Assembly: GCA_011009095.1 (NCBI GenBank)
Contig: VTPC01090939.1
Span: forward strand, 1 to 64,000
Source: Ignelater luminosus
Taxonomy: Eukaryota > Arthropoda > Insecta > Coleoptera > Elateridae
Direction of reading: 5' to 3'
Length of the DNA stretch: 64,000 nt
Of the stretch, positions 14,601 to 29,600 are shown in pieces. Both the position numbers and the translations under genes were made by a program. Within the stretch, counting starts at the first letter, position 1. The number at the start of each line of letters is the position of its first letter. Below the pieces are notes generated by a model that saw nothing but the letters and a program-made list of their open reading frames with translations, was not told the origin of the DNA and did not search any database.

Positions 14601-17600
14601 TGGTCGTACCCAAGCTAACCAGTTCTGTTTAGATAGCACTCTGAGAAAAGTAATTTTGTGAAAAAATGGAACTCTCGCGTAAATATTCCCGAGCACAATG
14701 CATCGAACGGCTTAATACGGCTTTTGTTGAGGAGGCTTTATCGACTAGAACTGTTTATAATTGGTTTGCTGAGTTCCAGCACGAACATTTTTTTCTCAGT
14801 GCTGAATTTCGTGAAGGGCGTCTATCCACTTCTGTTGTTGCCACTGATGTTGATGTTCTGCTTGAAATGATTGAACGAGATCGGTATGTGATATACCGTA
14901 AAATGGGGGCCCTTTGGGCTTTGACATGAAAGCAATACACACGATTTTACCCGATCATTTAAAAGTACGGAAGCTTTACAGTCTCTGGATTCCACATAAT
15001 TTAAGTGAAGCTCAAAAGAAGAATCGTGTGAATTGGTGCAAAGAAATGCTGAAGAAATTCAACCTAGGCCATTCAAATTTAGTGTACGACATTGTTACTA
15101 GTGACGAAGGTTGGATCTAGTGGTAGGAGACAAAAATGAAACAATCCACTGTTTGGATGTTTCGAGCCGAGTCGAAACCTATAAAAGTTGTTCGTTCACG
15201 TAGTGTTGCGAAGCAAATAATTGCTTGTTTCTTCTGTGTTTCCGGACATGTGGCAATCATAGCTTTAGAAGATCGAAGAACTGTGAACGCTGATTGGTAC
15301 ACAACAATTTGTTTACCGGGAGTCATTGGTGAAATCAGAAAAAACAATCCAAATCGGCGCATCCTTCTTCGCTATGACAATAAAAGTGCCCACACAGCTT
15401 TACAAACTGTCGACTTTTAGCCAGTGAAAAAGTGAAATTGATGTCGTATTGTCCATATTCGATTGATCTAGCACCAAATCAGTTTTTCTGTTCCCGACAA
15501 TCAAAAACAAGATGCTTGGTGAGCATTGTTCTTCGCCTCAAGCAGCGGTTGAGAAATTTAGGCAACTGGTTTTTGAGGTACCAGTTTCAGATTGGAGAAA
15601 ATGCTTTAAAGATGCTAAGGGCGAATATTTTGAAAAATAATAGTCATTTACTAAATTGTATATGTGTTTTTCTTAAGCATTTGAAGAAATTTTTCCAGCA
15701 AGTCTGGTAGTAATAAAATTAATAAGTAATAATCACTACTACAATACGCAATCCAACAGTAATTAGATTTAAATAGTTAATGAGAATAACATCACCAACC
15801 AACCTTTCACCACGACCTATGACAATAAACTGTAGAAAAGAAACTAATAATAATAAACAATGAATAAAATAACTATAAGTGAAGAAACTACCTTCTGCTA
15901 ATCAGCATTGTTTATTTTACTTTATTTTTACTGCGGTGTTTTCTGCCTTTGTTAGGGGTATAACTGTTGTTTCCTAAAAATTCGTCAACAGGGTTGACAG
16001 TTTTGTAATATACTATTCTGCCATAAAAACATCATATTAACTTTTTCTTTGATTTTCTCCGAAACTGCTGATTTACGAAACAATTGAAATATAGAAATTA
16101 GGTTTCTTTTTATCCCTCTATTCATCTGTGCAGTTTGGCTAACTGGGTGTTAAACACGTTATTCCCGGCATTCCAGAGTTGAACTAAAGGTGTAAATGAT
16201 TTATTATATTATAATAATAGTAGTATCCATACCCTGTTATTCTTTGTATCTTACTTTTTATGTATTTCCCAATATTGCCATGTATTCATAGCAAGTAACA
16301 AACTGGACATAAATACCCAATCGAGATCCTGAAATTCTTTGGGAATAATTTGTAAAAAGATACTATTCTCCGGGAGGGTTATCAAATACCAGTGGGTTCC
16401 TTGTAACTACGATGAGTTAAAAATCCGTGGCGGGAGTTGGAATACCTTAGATTTGGATAAATTTTAGCAATAACAACAGACACAGCATTTAACTGTAGTA
16501 GATGTATACTGCACCATTTTATGATACTAATCTGTCTGTGAATTACGCAAAACTTCTTAGAGAAAAACTGACGTTGTAAACATTAGTTTTTTAAGAAATC
16601 AAAGCCTAGTCATCTGCTTTCCTAAACATAACCCTGCAATCCTGAATGGTGTGTACTGAACACTACCTTTTTAGCATCTCCATGATTAGATAAAAAACTG
16701 GAAGATGCAAAAGTTTCTAAAATCTTGGTATTACGGTTTTTACCATAAATGCCTTTAGTTGATTATGATAATAAAGGGTTTTCCAATAAGAGGTGTTATT
16801 TTGATATTCAAAGAAAAGTGCCATTTTTTAATATAAATGATCGGATGTTTATTTTATTATAAAGAGGAAGGTATGCCGTTAATAGTGGAAAATAACATCA
16901 GGCAAATGACCACCACGACCACGCTTACAGGACAATATCCTTTTCATGGAATTTTCCATAACCAAATCGCAAAGTGGCTGCCCTATGTCCTCGATAGCCT
17001 CACGAATTCCATCTTTGAGGTCTTGAATCGACGCTGGGCTGTTGGCGTTTCACCATTTTTATAGTGAATTTTAATAATTTCAATGCGTTGTTGAAGCGTG
17101 TATCGTTCCATATTTATTAATGGCGTAGTTTCTACTTGTCAAATGTCAAAAAATGATAGCTTCAAAAGTGACATCTACCGAAATAGCGGGCTATTCAAAA
17201 TAACACCTCTTATTGGAAAACCCTTTAAATGTGATTTTGAGAATTAGGATTCTAATTTTTTAAATGCGAGAATTTCAAAGATTTTTTGCGTACCTTTTTA
17301 GTAGCATTTGCAAACTGGACAAACACGGATCCCAAACAATTGCCGCATACTCTAGTTTAGATATAACATACCAACTATTTCTTACTTGCAATAATTTAAT
17401 TAGTACTAAACAAACTTAAAGGGAGTTACAAAAGATAATTTCGAGACCCTTTTGTATCTTTCTTTGCACGGCCTTGGTTAAAACAATACTAGAAAACGAA
17501 TGTAAAATAAATTACTAAAATATTTCAAAATAAATTACTAAAATATTTCAAAACAAATTCAACAAAACAAGATATTTATAAACAAACGAAATATATGTCC

Positions 17601-20600
17601 AAGGTAGTTTGAAGTTTTACGATAAAATCTAGAAGTTTAAAAACAGTTTAGCGTAAAGTTGAAGTCTGACTTTTCCGTTTTATTTGTTTTGTTTCTTTTA
17701 GTGAACTCTTCCTATAATATGTAATCATAGCATGTACTATAAAATGAAAAACCTTTTTTACTCGCATTTACACATGTGCTTCGGCTCTTGTATTATAAAC
17801 CATCGTCGGTGTCCCCTACAGTTACGCGTTATTTCTTATTTACTATGTAATTAACGTAATCAAGTTTTTATATTTTTCTCTTTTTTTGTTTACTTATCTG
17901 AGTTTTTTTGTTGCCTTTTTCTGTTACTTTTTAATGCGATATGATATGTTGTTAGCTGTCAGCGATGTTCGAATTTTTTGTAGATGCTGTATATTATTTT
18001 TTCACAATATTCACAAACAAAAATACCCCATATTCCTTTAAAGCATAACACAAAAAGTAGCAAATAAACAAAAAGGTTAGAAATTAAATAATTAAATAAG
18101 AACTTAATAGAAATTTTAAAAAATAGAAACTTAATTACGTTAATTACATCTAAATAGAAACACCTGACGAAGACCTAAATAATACAAAAGCCGAAACATG
18201 TCGTATCAATAAATAAAAATGTGAGTAGACAAACAAGGGTTTTATTTTCGTAATTCTATTCCTTATTAAGTAATCATTAAAATTTTTGTATTTTACAAAT
18301 TTGATATTCTTTTCTTTTCTAAGAAATTCTTATTCTTTTTTATTCTACTGGGTAATTAAAGTTTCGGGTACAGTCTTAATAATGATTATTAATTATTTAT
18401 TAGTATTTTTCTTTTGTGCAGATTCTACTTATTAAGATTTTTCATTGATTAACAAATCATTGTTATATTAATATGCAAAACCTGTCTTTTCTCGAAACTG
18501 AGAAAGTGGGCCAAATATTGCAAATCCTGCGTTCAAGCTAACTCTCTCTTTAGCATAACGTAATTCTGCTAAAATTCTCAAGTAATTTTATCTCATGATT
18601 TTATGCCATCTAGTCACAAAGCTTAGAGCACAGTTAATAAAATGTGTTGATCATTTAAGCATTCAGGCAAATCATTAATAGCAGCGGCCTTAACACAGGG
18701 GCTTGGGTTACTCCAAAAACGTAGGTTAAAGACTTGAGAGCTTTTGTTTCGTATTTAAAATAAAGCTTTTTAGTTTAACAGATATGATTGAGAACATTTC
18801 AAATTACTTCTAAATAAACCAAGATATTCTAACAGTTTGCTTAGCAAAACATCGAAGTTTATTTTGTCAAACGATTTTCAAACATCTAATCAGTAAACTA
18901 CTCCCATCTGTTTCTTCTTCGGTCGAATACTGTAAGCATTATTATTGTTCAGTAACTATTGTGCAGCTTTTGGATCTTTGAGAAATCTTTACATATAAAT
19001 AGTATTTACCTTTGGATGCATCAGACACGGTATTTATTCAAATTGACTGTTGTATGTATTGCATGGCTTTTCTTGCATAATGTCTAAGAACATCTTTACT
19101 AATTTACAACACAATGAAAATGCGTAGCTGGAAAGAAATGAACATTAATATTAACACGTTCGCTACCAGGGGTCATTTTGAATTTCGACCACACAGACCA
19201 GATATATTTTTTTTTTCAAAGTGCCTGAAAATGATATTTTTAAGTATGTATATAGTTAAAAAGTTCGAATATGATATTTTTGGCGATAATTTTTGACCGG
19301 CTCATATATGAGACACTGGTCTATTGCAGTATTTTTTTTTAAATAGACCCCATGGCTCATATAAGAGTCATAAATAAAACGTTGAATTTTAACTGCTAAA
19401 TATTTATTGAGCATTTCTTTCACAAAAACAAATACATGTAAAATATAAGTTATGCACTAGGATATACATGTTTGGTAACACAAAAAATTTTAGACGCTAT
19501 TTTCATGGTAGTGTTTAAAGCATGGGTCAACACAAAGTCCAATAGAATTACCTTCTTTGTCTTTACAAATGTCACATACATAAAATGTCTGTGTTCTCGT
19601 TTTCTTTACAGAACAAATTCTACATCTTACCCGTTTTACAATTTTTTTTGGATAATGGTTTCTACCTTCTACCCTGTTCTGAGATATTTTCATTCCCTGA
19701 TTTCAACAATTCCGATATTACCATATCTCGAAATTTCAAATAACTCATCTTTTTTGGTTGAATTATATTATATATGTGAGTACTGTTCCATAAACAAATA
19801 TCTGCCAAATGAAAAAATACTTTTAGGTACCAACGAATAGTCTTTCTGGGTGTTGTATAATAAGAAACCATTTGATCGCATCTTTCAACTCCTGACATGA
19901 ACTTGTTATAATCAATTATTGCAACCGGCTTCTCCTTTTCCACTCCTCTTTTATTCACACACTTGCCAAAACCAGATGAATGTGAAGTAGATATCATAAG
20001 AACTAATACTTTTTCCTTTCTTCTAAAAATGGCCTCTCCCTTCTTCAGTTTAGCGTTGACCACAATTTTTGGGTTTCCTTTGCGACTTTTTCTCAAAGTA
20101 CCCACAACATTTGTTTTATTTTCATGAAGGAATTTGGCTAGCTTTACACTATTATAATAGTTATCTAAATATAACGTGTGACCTTTGCCAAGATATCGTT
20201 CTGCCAGTAATGTTACAACTGAGTGGGCATGCCCGATTTCATTGGTGACGGTTCCTTTTCCTGAGTAAATTAAAATCTTTAGTACAAATCCATCGGGGGT
20301 ACAAAGCTCATAAAGCTTGATCCCATACTTGGCACTTTTGTTAGCTATATACTGGCGAAATATTAAACGCGCACGCCATAGTAGCAAAGCCTCATCCAAA
20401 GACAAATTTTTTCCTGGATAACAAATGGAACGAATATTTTGTAAGATATGCTTGAGAACTTGATCAATCTTATGTAAACGGGAAGTCGTGTCATCATCTG
20501 TTTGTAAAAACATAAACATCGCAAAATAGTTTCAAACCGGTTTCTTGGCATGGTTTTGCCAAAAACTTTTGCTCCAATATTGTTTTAGACATGGCATTGA

Positions 20601-23600
20601 TATATTGCCCATTATAAAACATAATCCAAGAAAACAACGAATTTCATCAGGATTGGTTTCTTTCCAGTTTTTCATAGCTGAATGCCTTGATACATTTTTG
20701 CCCTGAGAAATTGTGCGCGAAGATTAACCCAGTTAGAAATCTTGGCAAATAGTGGACCATCAAAGAGAAGTTCAAACAATTCCTTGGGCGTGGTTGTAAC
20801 TGGAATATTAATTTTCAGTCCCTCTTGCTCCACGAAGTCGAAAAGTGTTGGCTCACAATCGATATCAATCCACTCATCTTCACTTTCGCCCAGCCTAATA
20901 TCTTCTTCTTGGCGTTCGTTTTGGATAGAGTCAGTCTGTTCTCCACCGGACAGAATCTCTGGATTTTGACAAATACCCGTTTCATTTTTGTCTGACACTA
21001 CCTCTTGATCACGTGAATCTGATTCTGACGAAGCTGCCTGAATCCGAAAACATCTCTGGAATTCCTTCAGAACTATCCGATTCCGTGTTATGAATAATTT
21101 CCTGTAACATATTTTTTATTTGGTTATTTTTTTACCTTTTCACATTTAGAATTTTTGAAATAAAACAATACTTGTTATTATTCAATGTAATAAATTTTAT
21201 CCTAACCCTACTTTTTGTAAAAATAAATAAAGTTGATCAAATTAATCAAACTATTGCACAATTGACTATTACTATTGCAAGAAACTATTGAAATACACAT
21301 GATAATAACAACAAAATAAAAAATTACTTACCAGAATTGCAAAAATACACCATTCAGACGGGACACTAACGCACGTGTTTCACAGTAAATAAACCAATAA
21401 AATAATAAGCTAGACAGAGACCATCCGGCTACCATATGAGCCGATGCCTTATATAGACCGTGTGCGAAGATGAAATCGCTATCATAGACCGTGTGTTTTT
21501 AAACTTACATTTAGTTTAGTAGGGTAGTAGGACTCATATATGAGCCGGAGGTCCATTTTAAAAATTAGCATGGCTCATATATGAGCCGCTTGGTAGCGAA
21601 CGTGTTAACTTGTTAAAACTCACACGTATTTATGTTATCTTATTTTTTCTCCAAAAAAAAAATAAGAAGAAAACTTCAAGCAAAAACACTTAAGAGAGAA
21701 ATGTATTAGAAATGTGACTTTAAGATTGGATTACAGAATATTATCATTACTCCGTTACTTAATATACTGCTACTAATTCCCTTTTATCTCCAATTTATTA
21801 ATAATTACTACTAGTAACTTCATTCTATCTAAATTGATTTTCTCTGTCTTTAATGCTTTTCTGAATTTTTTATGTGAACTCTTACGCACTTTGCCACCTT
21901 CGAGCTCTGTTCTAAAACTAGTGGCACTTTTCACGTCTTGCAATAAATTATTAATATGTAGCAGACAGTTCGATTGAAATATGAATGATTCCTTTTATGA
22001 CCTTTAAAACATGTGAATGAAGAATTTCAATTTGTAAAACTTCTAAATAGACAACACTAAAATGTTTTTTTCTATTTTCAGAAAAAGGAATGTATTTAGG
22101 AGCGCCGTGTGAATTCACGTGCAGTCCTAAATTACTACACGTATATTGCAATCCTGTAACCGGTGTATGTGAATGTGAGAAAAAACATCCTGTTAAACTA
22201 AATCCATCCACTGGATGCGGAAAACGTAAGTTATGAAGTTTCATATTCAGTTATATTCATTTATTTTATATAGCTTGATTGAATTAAAATCGATATGCCG
22301 TTACTTGTTCACAAAATTGGAACTAATACAATAATAACGACAAATTTCTATTAGGAGATATAACAAAGGAAGGGTTGATTGGATGTCTCTGGTTTCACAT
22401 TTTATTTATTCAATACCATTTATACTGAGACAATATTAAGTCTAATAAATAATTATTGACATTCAAACGTTTATGTATTGAATTGTGTACAAAAATAGAT
22501 TGATTTATTTCTGTCTTATTTTCAGCTAAAAGATTAGGGGAACAATGTTATTATAGAGAAGCTTGTAAATATTCAGACCAACATGCTTCGTGTATTCAAG
22601 TTCATCACAACGCAGTTTGTCAGTGTAAATCTGGATACCATTTAGTCTCTATTCAGAAACCATCGAAAAGAGTTTTCTGTGCAGAAGGTAAACAATCGCA
22701 TGCATTTACAAATTTTCTTATCAATACATTTTTATCTGCACATTCAACTCTGAATTTTAAATGAAAAACTTTATGATATAATTCAGCAGCTTACAAACAC
22801 ACTTATGATACAAAAAATTGGCACGAATCCTAACTTATAAAATATAAAGAAAGAAGCAACAGGTTCGTACAATAAAATGTGCGTGAGCTGTTATGATAAA
22901 CTACCGACAATCTACATAAAACATTTTTTAGGCACTTTATTTGCTGTTATTATACCAACAATGATTAGTTGATTACCTAGCATTTAGATTGGTGCTAATT
23001 ATTTCTTTCTGTTTTCAATTAATATAAGTAATAGACACTATCTAAAATTAGCTTAATAAGATCTTAAGAAGTGAATTTCTTTCTGCGCAAAAGCATAAAC
23101 AAGATCGATTCGGTTTACGGTCTAGAACAGATAGATTTCAGGATATGATAATCCAGATGTCCTTTAACGAGTTTCCTGTTCACTGAACGCAAAAGCTTTA
23201 CATTTTTATTTTGTAATTTCGCTTCTTTCATATGAAAGAAAAATCAAATCTTTTGATTAAAGGACCTATGTATTAAATTGAAATAACAACCTGGAAATAT
23301 CAATAAACAACAACCTGTTGAATTTCAGACCATTTTGTATTCTGATGCTTAACTAATGTTCATGAAAACTTGATAAACGGAAACCTTTCCATTTCATTGG
23401 CTATAGCTGCGTTATAAACTACACGTAAAAATGAAAAAGGTATTTTGATGTTAATTTGACTATTTTGGTTATATTTATTTACTTTTGTTGTTATGACATT
23501 GAATGTTGCATACATAAATAGTAATTTTCTCTCTTTCCTTCAGAGAACCCTTAAGCATATTTCTTCAATGATCCCAAATATCTATAGCGTATGTCTTTAG

Positions 23601-26600
23601 ATTTATTTTATGGTGCAGATATTGCAAATCACGTTTAAAGTCTAAAAGGTGTTTTATTTTTAATTTCGATAAGTAGAATGGCCCCTTTTACTTTGAGAAT
23701 AGTAACTGTTAACTTTCTTCTTAATTAAACTTTATACATATAGGTACAGACTATCCAACAGGCACGATTTTGTTCCAATTTTATATACCTTGTTAATACT
23801 TTTAATGGCAGAAACATCTTATCGCTAAAAGTATCAAAGACTTTAGAAAAAGAGTTTGAGTGTTTCTTTGTGAAGGGTCTTTTTGGTAACATGGTGTGAC
23901 TTTATAAGCTTTTAAGAAATTGTCGACGCCGGCTACAGCTTAATAGTTTCATATCTTCTATTTTTTTTTCAATAAAAACCTACATTCTTTTATTTCAGCT
24001 TATCTCAAATATAGAAATTGATTTTTCATGCCTTTTTCTTTTTATAACAAGCACTTTCTTAGGATTACCATTTTAAGTTGCATTTCTACGGTTTTGATCT
24101 TAAGAAAATAGCAGCGCTAGTATATCAACAACGTAAGTCAAAACTAGTTATTCTGATATTTGATCACAAACAGCAATAGGAAGATTTCATACCTAGGTGA
24201 AAGTAGATTTGAATGTTTAGAAGAGCACAACTTTTAACCTAATTATCTATTTCACGACAGAAATCTTAATTCAATGTTTGAATAAGAAATATCGAGTAGC
24301 TACGTTTTTGAAACTTGAACGTACTACACACATACGAGATCTGTTAAGTGTTTTAATGAAGGTTAGGTAGGTTATACATATATACAACACAGTAGCATCT
24401 TTAAATACAAGAATTGAGGAGAGAAAATGGACAGCGTTCGCAATATCTGCTAAATAAATCTAACTAGATGATGCATTAAAAGCAGTTTGAAAATTCAGTC
24501 CCGGCTCCAACAATATTCCATAAGCTTTTCTACAGCATTTACCACCTTGTGCGAAACATCATCTGTTAATTTATAATATAATATGGGAAAACCATAGATT
24601 TTTTTTGAAACATGGTCAAAAGCAACTATTCTTTCCATACTAAAATTACGTAAATGAAGATCCAGCTTTCTATTTTATCGTCTTTTTCCTTTGATGTGCA
24701 CAATATACGAAATATTAAGAAGACTTATTAACATGACAGCTTAAGTAATAAAATTTGTTTTGTCTATCACAATCTGTAAGTTGCTATTCTTTGTGAAAAG
24801 CTTTCTTACAAATAATAGGAGATTCAGAATAAGAGTCAATAGAAGTTATTCTGAAAAGAACAACTACAAAATATCATCATTGAGTGTTATCCTTTTTTTA
24901 ATTGCTATATTAAAGATAATACAAAGATAGCCAAAATCTATTTACTGACGATTTAGTGCTTTATATCAAATATAAATCTTCCACAGAAATTAATACAGAT
25001 ATCAAGAATCTTGAGAAATAACCAGTGTGAACTTTTAGAGTATACAGGAATAATTTATTGTAGCGTTCGACGATCCTATCTAAGCACTTAATAGCATCCG
25101 AAACTCAGCTCTTCGAGTAATTTTTGAAGCAATAAGAACAAACCCAAGCTAAAGTTCTCACAGTCTTGCAAGAGAATTACCGTTGGATCTAGGAAGACAG
25201 TAACAAACTCTATTATATTTGGGCTTGAACTAAGCTTAATGTTAAACCTTTTTGAATAGATTTAAAGCGTTATTTTAAAATCATTTTATGAACGTATTCC
25301 TAGAATTTCTCTATTAACCAGAAATACATTCTGTTACTCTCAAGTCTATTCGATGACTATCACCATCTTACTCAATACCATTCCTCTGTAATTCGAAACG
25401 ACTTCCACCAACTTTGCACACAGTATGCAAACTTATCTATATCGATGATGGAAGTAGCAATAGTAAGTATAGGCAAGTATAGGATACCGCAACTGGAATC
25501 TTCCAAAGCTGTGCAGTATCCATACTACCTGTACAGTCTCTAGATTTCATGAAATTTCTACAACAATTACAGCAGATTAACACAGAGAATCAAAGGATTC
25601 GTGTATATTCCTTTTTGCATTGATACAGAAGACAACAAAGAATTTGATCAACTGGGTAAAGAAGCATGCCCTTTTAGACTAATATATTCGTATACCACAG
25701 TAATAGCATCAGAGAAATATCTACGAATATGGCAACCAAAATAAAAGCAATTTGATGGATTTGTATTTAAAAAAACAAAACCTTCTAGCAGTTTGTGACA
25801 CTTGTAATACATATATACAATTTCTGAAATTTGAGCAGAAAGATTACAGCATTTTAGAAAACCTTTCTTACCACTCTTACAAACAATATTGAAGAAACTT
25901 AGAAGATAGCAGTGTATTGGATGAATTATAACCTCTAACCTACCTGTATATTATTGTATCTAGAATTTAAGTTCTAGCCAATAATAACTTACAATTACAT
26001 TAAATATCCGCTAGGAGCCTAGCTGTTAAAGCAGCTCAAAATGGAACAAAGACAAAATTAAATACAGGAAGTCAGAACATCAACTTGTTAAATAGGTTTA
26101 GCCTAAGAGATATTTAGCTGAGAACATCAGACAAGTTACAGTTAATCGGACTAACACATTAGCAATATCAATAAAAAGCAACATTTTCAGAGTTCCAAAA
26201 ATTTCTTTGAACGAGATTCTTCCTCCATCTTAAAAACACGAAATATTCTCATGCTCAAATAGAGAGTCAGTACGGTTTTTTTTTATCCATTAAAAAGAAA
26301 TATTGTATAGAACGCATAGTAATCATACGATACTCATCAGAGTATTCTTGAATTAACATTAGACCAGTTCTAAAAGTGATGCAGCTGTTAAATAAAGATC
26401 TCTTTCTCGTCATGTGATACATTGAAATTATTGTAAGCCTTTGAAAAAAAAGGTGAAAGTATCTGTTTGACATTTAATCTTGTTTCATCTATTTCTGTGA
26501 CTTATGATACCAATTTGATCTTATATTTGGATTGCATAGAAGAACTATAAAAACTCAACTGTAAGACTGGTTTTAAACCAATACTGCGCTTGCAATAGAA

Positions 26601-29600
26601 CTTTCTATTTTCTACGCTGAACTACAAAGTTTGATGCAGCAATAAGAAATAATCTGCAGTGCCTGGTGTTTCTTTCAGAAATCTTGATTAAACTTTATAT
26701 TGATGAACTCTATCACGATGTTTTATATTGTTTACAGATTGTCAGCACTTTATTCCTTTAGTTTCAGATTTGAAGAACAATCTTAAAAATAAAGCTGTAC
26801 AGAGCAGTAAACAAAATGATTCAAAGACCTTATCTTCATCGTATTTCAAGATTACACTAATAAAACTATCTGGAGTAAAAAATTAACAATAATGAAAATC
26901 ATTTTTGAATTTTGATGAATGTGGATGCTTTCTATGTCTTCGGATGCTATGTTATTTAGTCAGCTTACTCTAAATGATAGTCTATTTTCAATTGAATCCT
27001 ATGTGAGCCACATAAGCCTAACCGTTTTGCCGTAAGGCTAATTTCAAACTTAAAATGCCTGAGCTATAAAGATTGCTTGTTATAAAGTATTAAATGGGTT
27101 AAAAGTAGAAATTAAAAATGAAGAAGAAACATTAATTAATTGTTTGCAAGATTGCGTTTTCTAACTTCATCCATTAACACCATTATAGCAGGCCTACTGA
27201 TTAGAGTCATTTCACACCTAATACTACGTGTCTTCATATCTCAGAGCTTGAGTGTTTCTAAGCCTTTTATTCCCACAGACTTGGTGTCAACTCAAAGCTA
27301 CGCTTTTATTCCCGTATTATGAATTCTGGAATCATATAAAGTGAATGATTATATAACCTATTAAAGGTCGTTTTCTATTTTTATTTTTAATGTAAATTAG
27401 TTATAATTTCTAAACTATAATTACCACCTTATTGATTCTTAACGTAAGAATAAAATATGCAGTCGTTTTACAAACAAAGATTTAAGATAGTGTTTCTTGT
27501 CATTTTCAAGTATTTCTAATGCACTTAGGGTTATGACGTAATCGATCTTTTCATATGCTACATTATACTCCATAATCTCTGATGAAATAGTTTTTCGAGA
27601 CATTTGACTCAATTTTCTCTGTTGATTTAGTTTTCATCATAACCATACAGACACTAGATAACTTTTTGAGTTTTAATCCTTCCGAATTTGATCCTGATTC
27701 GTTTATAAATACATTACTAATGAGCATTTTTATTGTTGCTTTTTTTATCCATCTCACCCTATATATAACACTCTGATATCAATCTTTGTTTTAATTTATT
27801 TTATTGGCTCTTATGCGTATTAGGAAACCACCAAAAACGCTAAAATATTAAAATCGCCTTCATGATAAATAGTAACGACCTAGAAATTGCAATAGTATTT
27901 TAACAAGATTTAAAACGATTTAAATTTGCCATTTATTTCACTATTTATTGACTTACTCTTCGAAAACATGGAAAATAAATATATCCTGAAATTTAACGCA
28001 GGCTCACGTTTGCACATTTGTAGAATACATTACAAACTCACAAAATCGAAGAGTTACGGTTATGTAAATGAAGTAGAAAAATGAGGCTTCCTGTAAGATA
28101 TTTTTCATACCATAAGATATCTTCCAACCACATTTATGTTTCAAGGCATTTAGAAATAATATGCATCTGTTTTTGTTTTCAGATGTTGATATATTAAGAA
28201 CAGATTTTTCAACATTAGCGGGAGTCCTTTCGGGTATTGCAGTCTTATCTGGACTGATATGCTTTGTCCTTAAACTCTTTAACCAAAATAGGTATACCAG
28301 ACCTCATCGGTTTGGCAACGCAAATTTAGCGCCTCCGATATTCTTCTCCAATGATGCAGGTAGTTGCACTTTACAAGTTTTTAACGTGAAGTGTGTTTTT
28401 CGATGTTCATACTAAACATGTAAGGTCAGTGTGTCTCTTCCTAGAATTTTATTTTTGTTTCTGCCTTACTTTTGCTTGCAAATAAAGCCGCTTGTGGTTT
28501 TAAATTTTTAAATATTTTTGTAGTTACAATATACACTACTACACTTAAGGATGTTTTAAAGAAAGAGTATTACTACACTCCGGGTCTAAGTTCTTACTTT
28601 TTATTTAAATACGCAGAATTTGCGTGACTGTTTCTGTCAGTTTGATTTTTTTATAATCTTCTAAAATCTGTTGTATAACAATATCGCAACTCTCCTAAGA
28701 GAGCTAGCCCCTTTTAGGCTATTGAACTGTTATTGTTGCGCTTCTCACATAAATTCAAAACTGACTATGAGTGTAGTATATAGCTCTAATACTAGAACCT
28801 GTTCCATATCCAGGCCCTACAAAAAGTGTTTTTCTGGATAGGGATCGGACTTCCATTGCCCCTGCTAGTAGATCATTCTTCAACATCTCGTACAACAAGC
28901 CAACGTTCTCTAACGTCGGTTTCGTCGCGGCGGGCCAGCAGCATCCACGGATGTCGTGGAATCTCCGTGTCTGCTTCTCGTGCAGGTGCGGCCCGCGCCG
29001 CAGCCATCTTGCTGATGTCCTTTCACGAAACAAACCCTGAACTTCCTGCAAAAATCACCTCCTATCTCGGTACAGCTTTTGCATGATTAATCTTTAGTGT
29101 TGTGTATAAATGTCTACTGTAATATCTATTACTCAAAAATTGTGTTTGACATGTGTGTTCTGTTTTAGTAAATGTGTGTTTCCCTACAAGGCAATCCAAT
29201 CAATTTCCTAAAAAATGTTCTTGTTTGTTGCTTACCTTAAAGCAGTTAAGCAATGAAATTTTAGCAAGTGCAAGATGGCGGCGGTAATATACATAAATTT
29301 AAAATTTTAGCAGAATATCGGCTTTGTAAATACTAGATTCAAAGTTTATTACTCACTAAATTGAACGTGAAAATTTCTACCACAAATCAGTATTCATAAT
29401 TGATGCTATCGCTGCACTTATAGCATGATCTTTCCTATATTGTGGAATTGCACGACCGTTATAATACAGTTTGTAGTACATAGGTATGTTGCTTTTAGTA
29501 TAATGCACGAGGCTTTTGTATTACTATATTTTATGTAATCTAGTAGGTGTAATACATGACAAACAAGAAATATTGTGGAAATAGGAATATATTGAAATCG

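Larger units (their letters stand above)
19155..21604 (-). mobile_element. piggyBac-family element, full length but inactive
   Basis: The element is flanked by TTAA at 19151-19154 and 21605-21608, the piggyBac target. Terminal inverted repeats begin CACGTTCGCTACCA at both ends (14 bp perfect). The 2450-bp length fits the family. Near both ends the palindrome GGCTCATATATGAGCC or close variants recurs. The transposase inside runs on the minus strand and is frameshifted. Confidence 0.92.

Noticed and set aside
28755..29051. 98-aa minus-strand frame in the GC-rich patch
   Set aside because: The plus strand has matching splice phase with the EB-repeat gene; the minus frame has no supporting signals.
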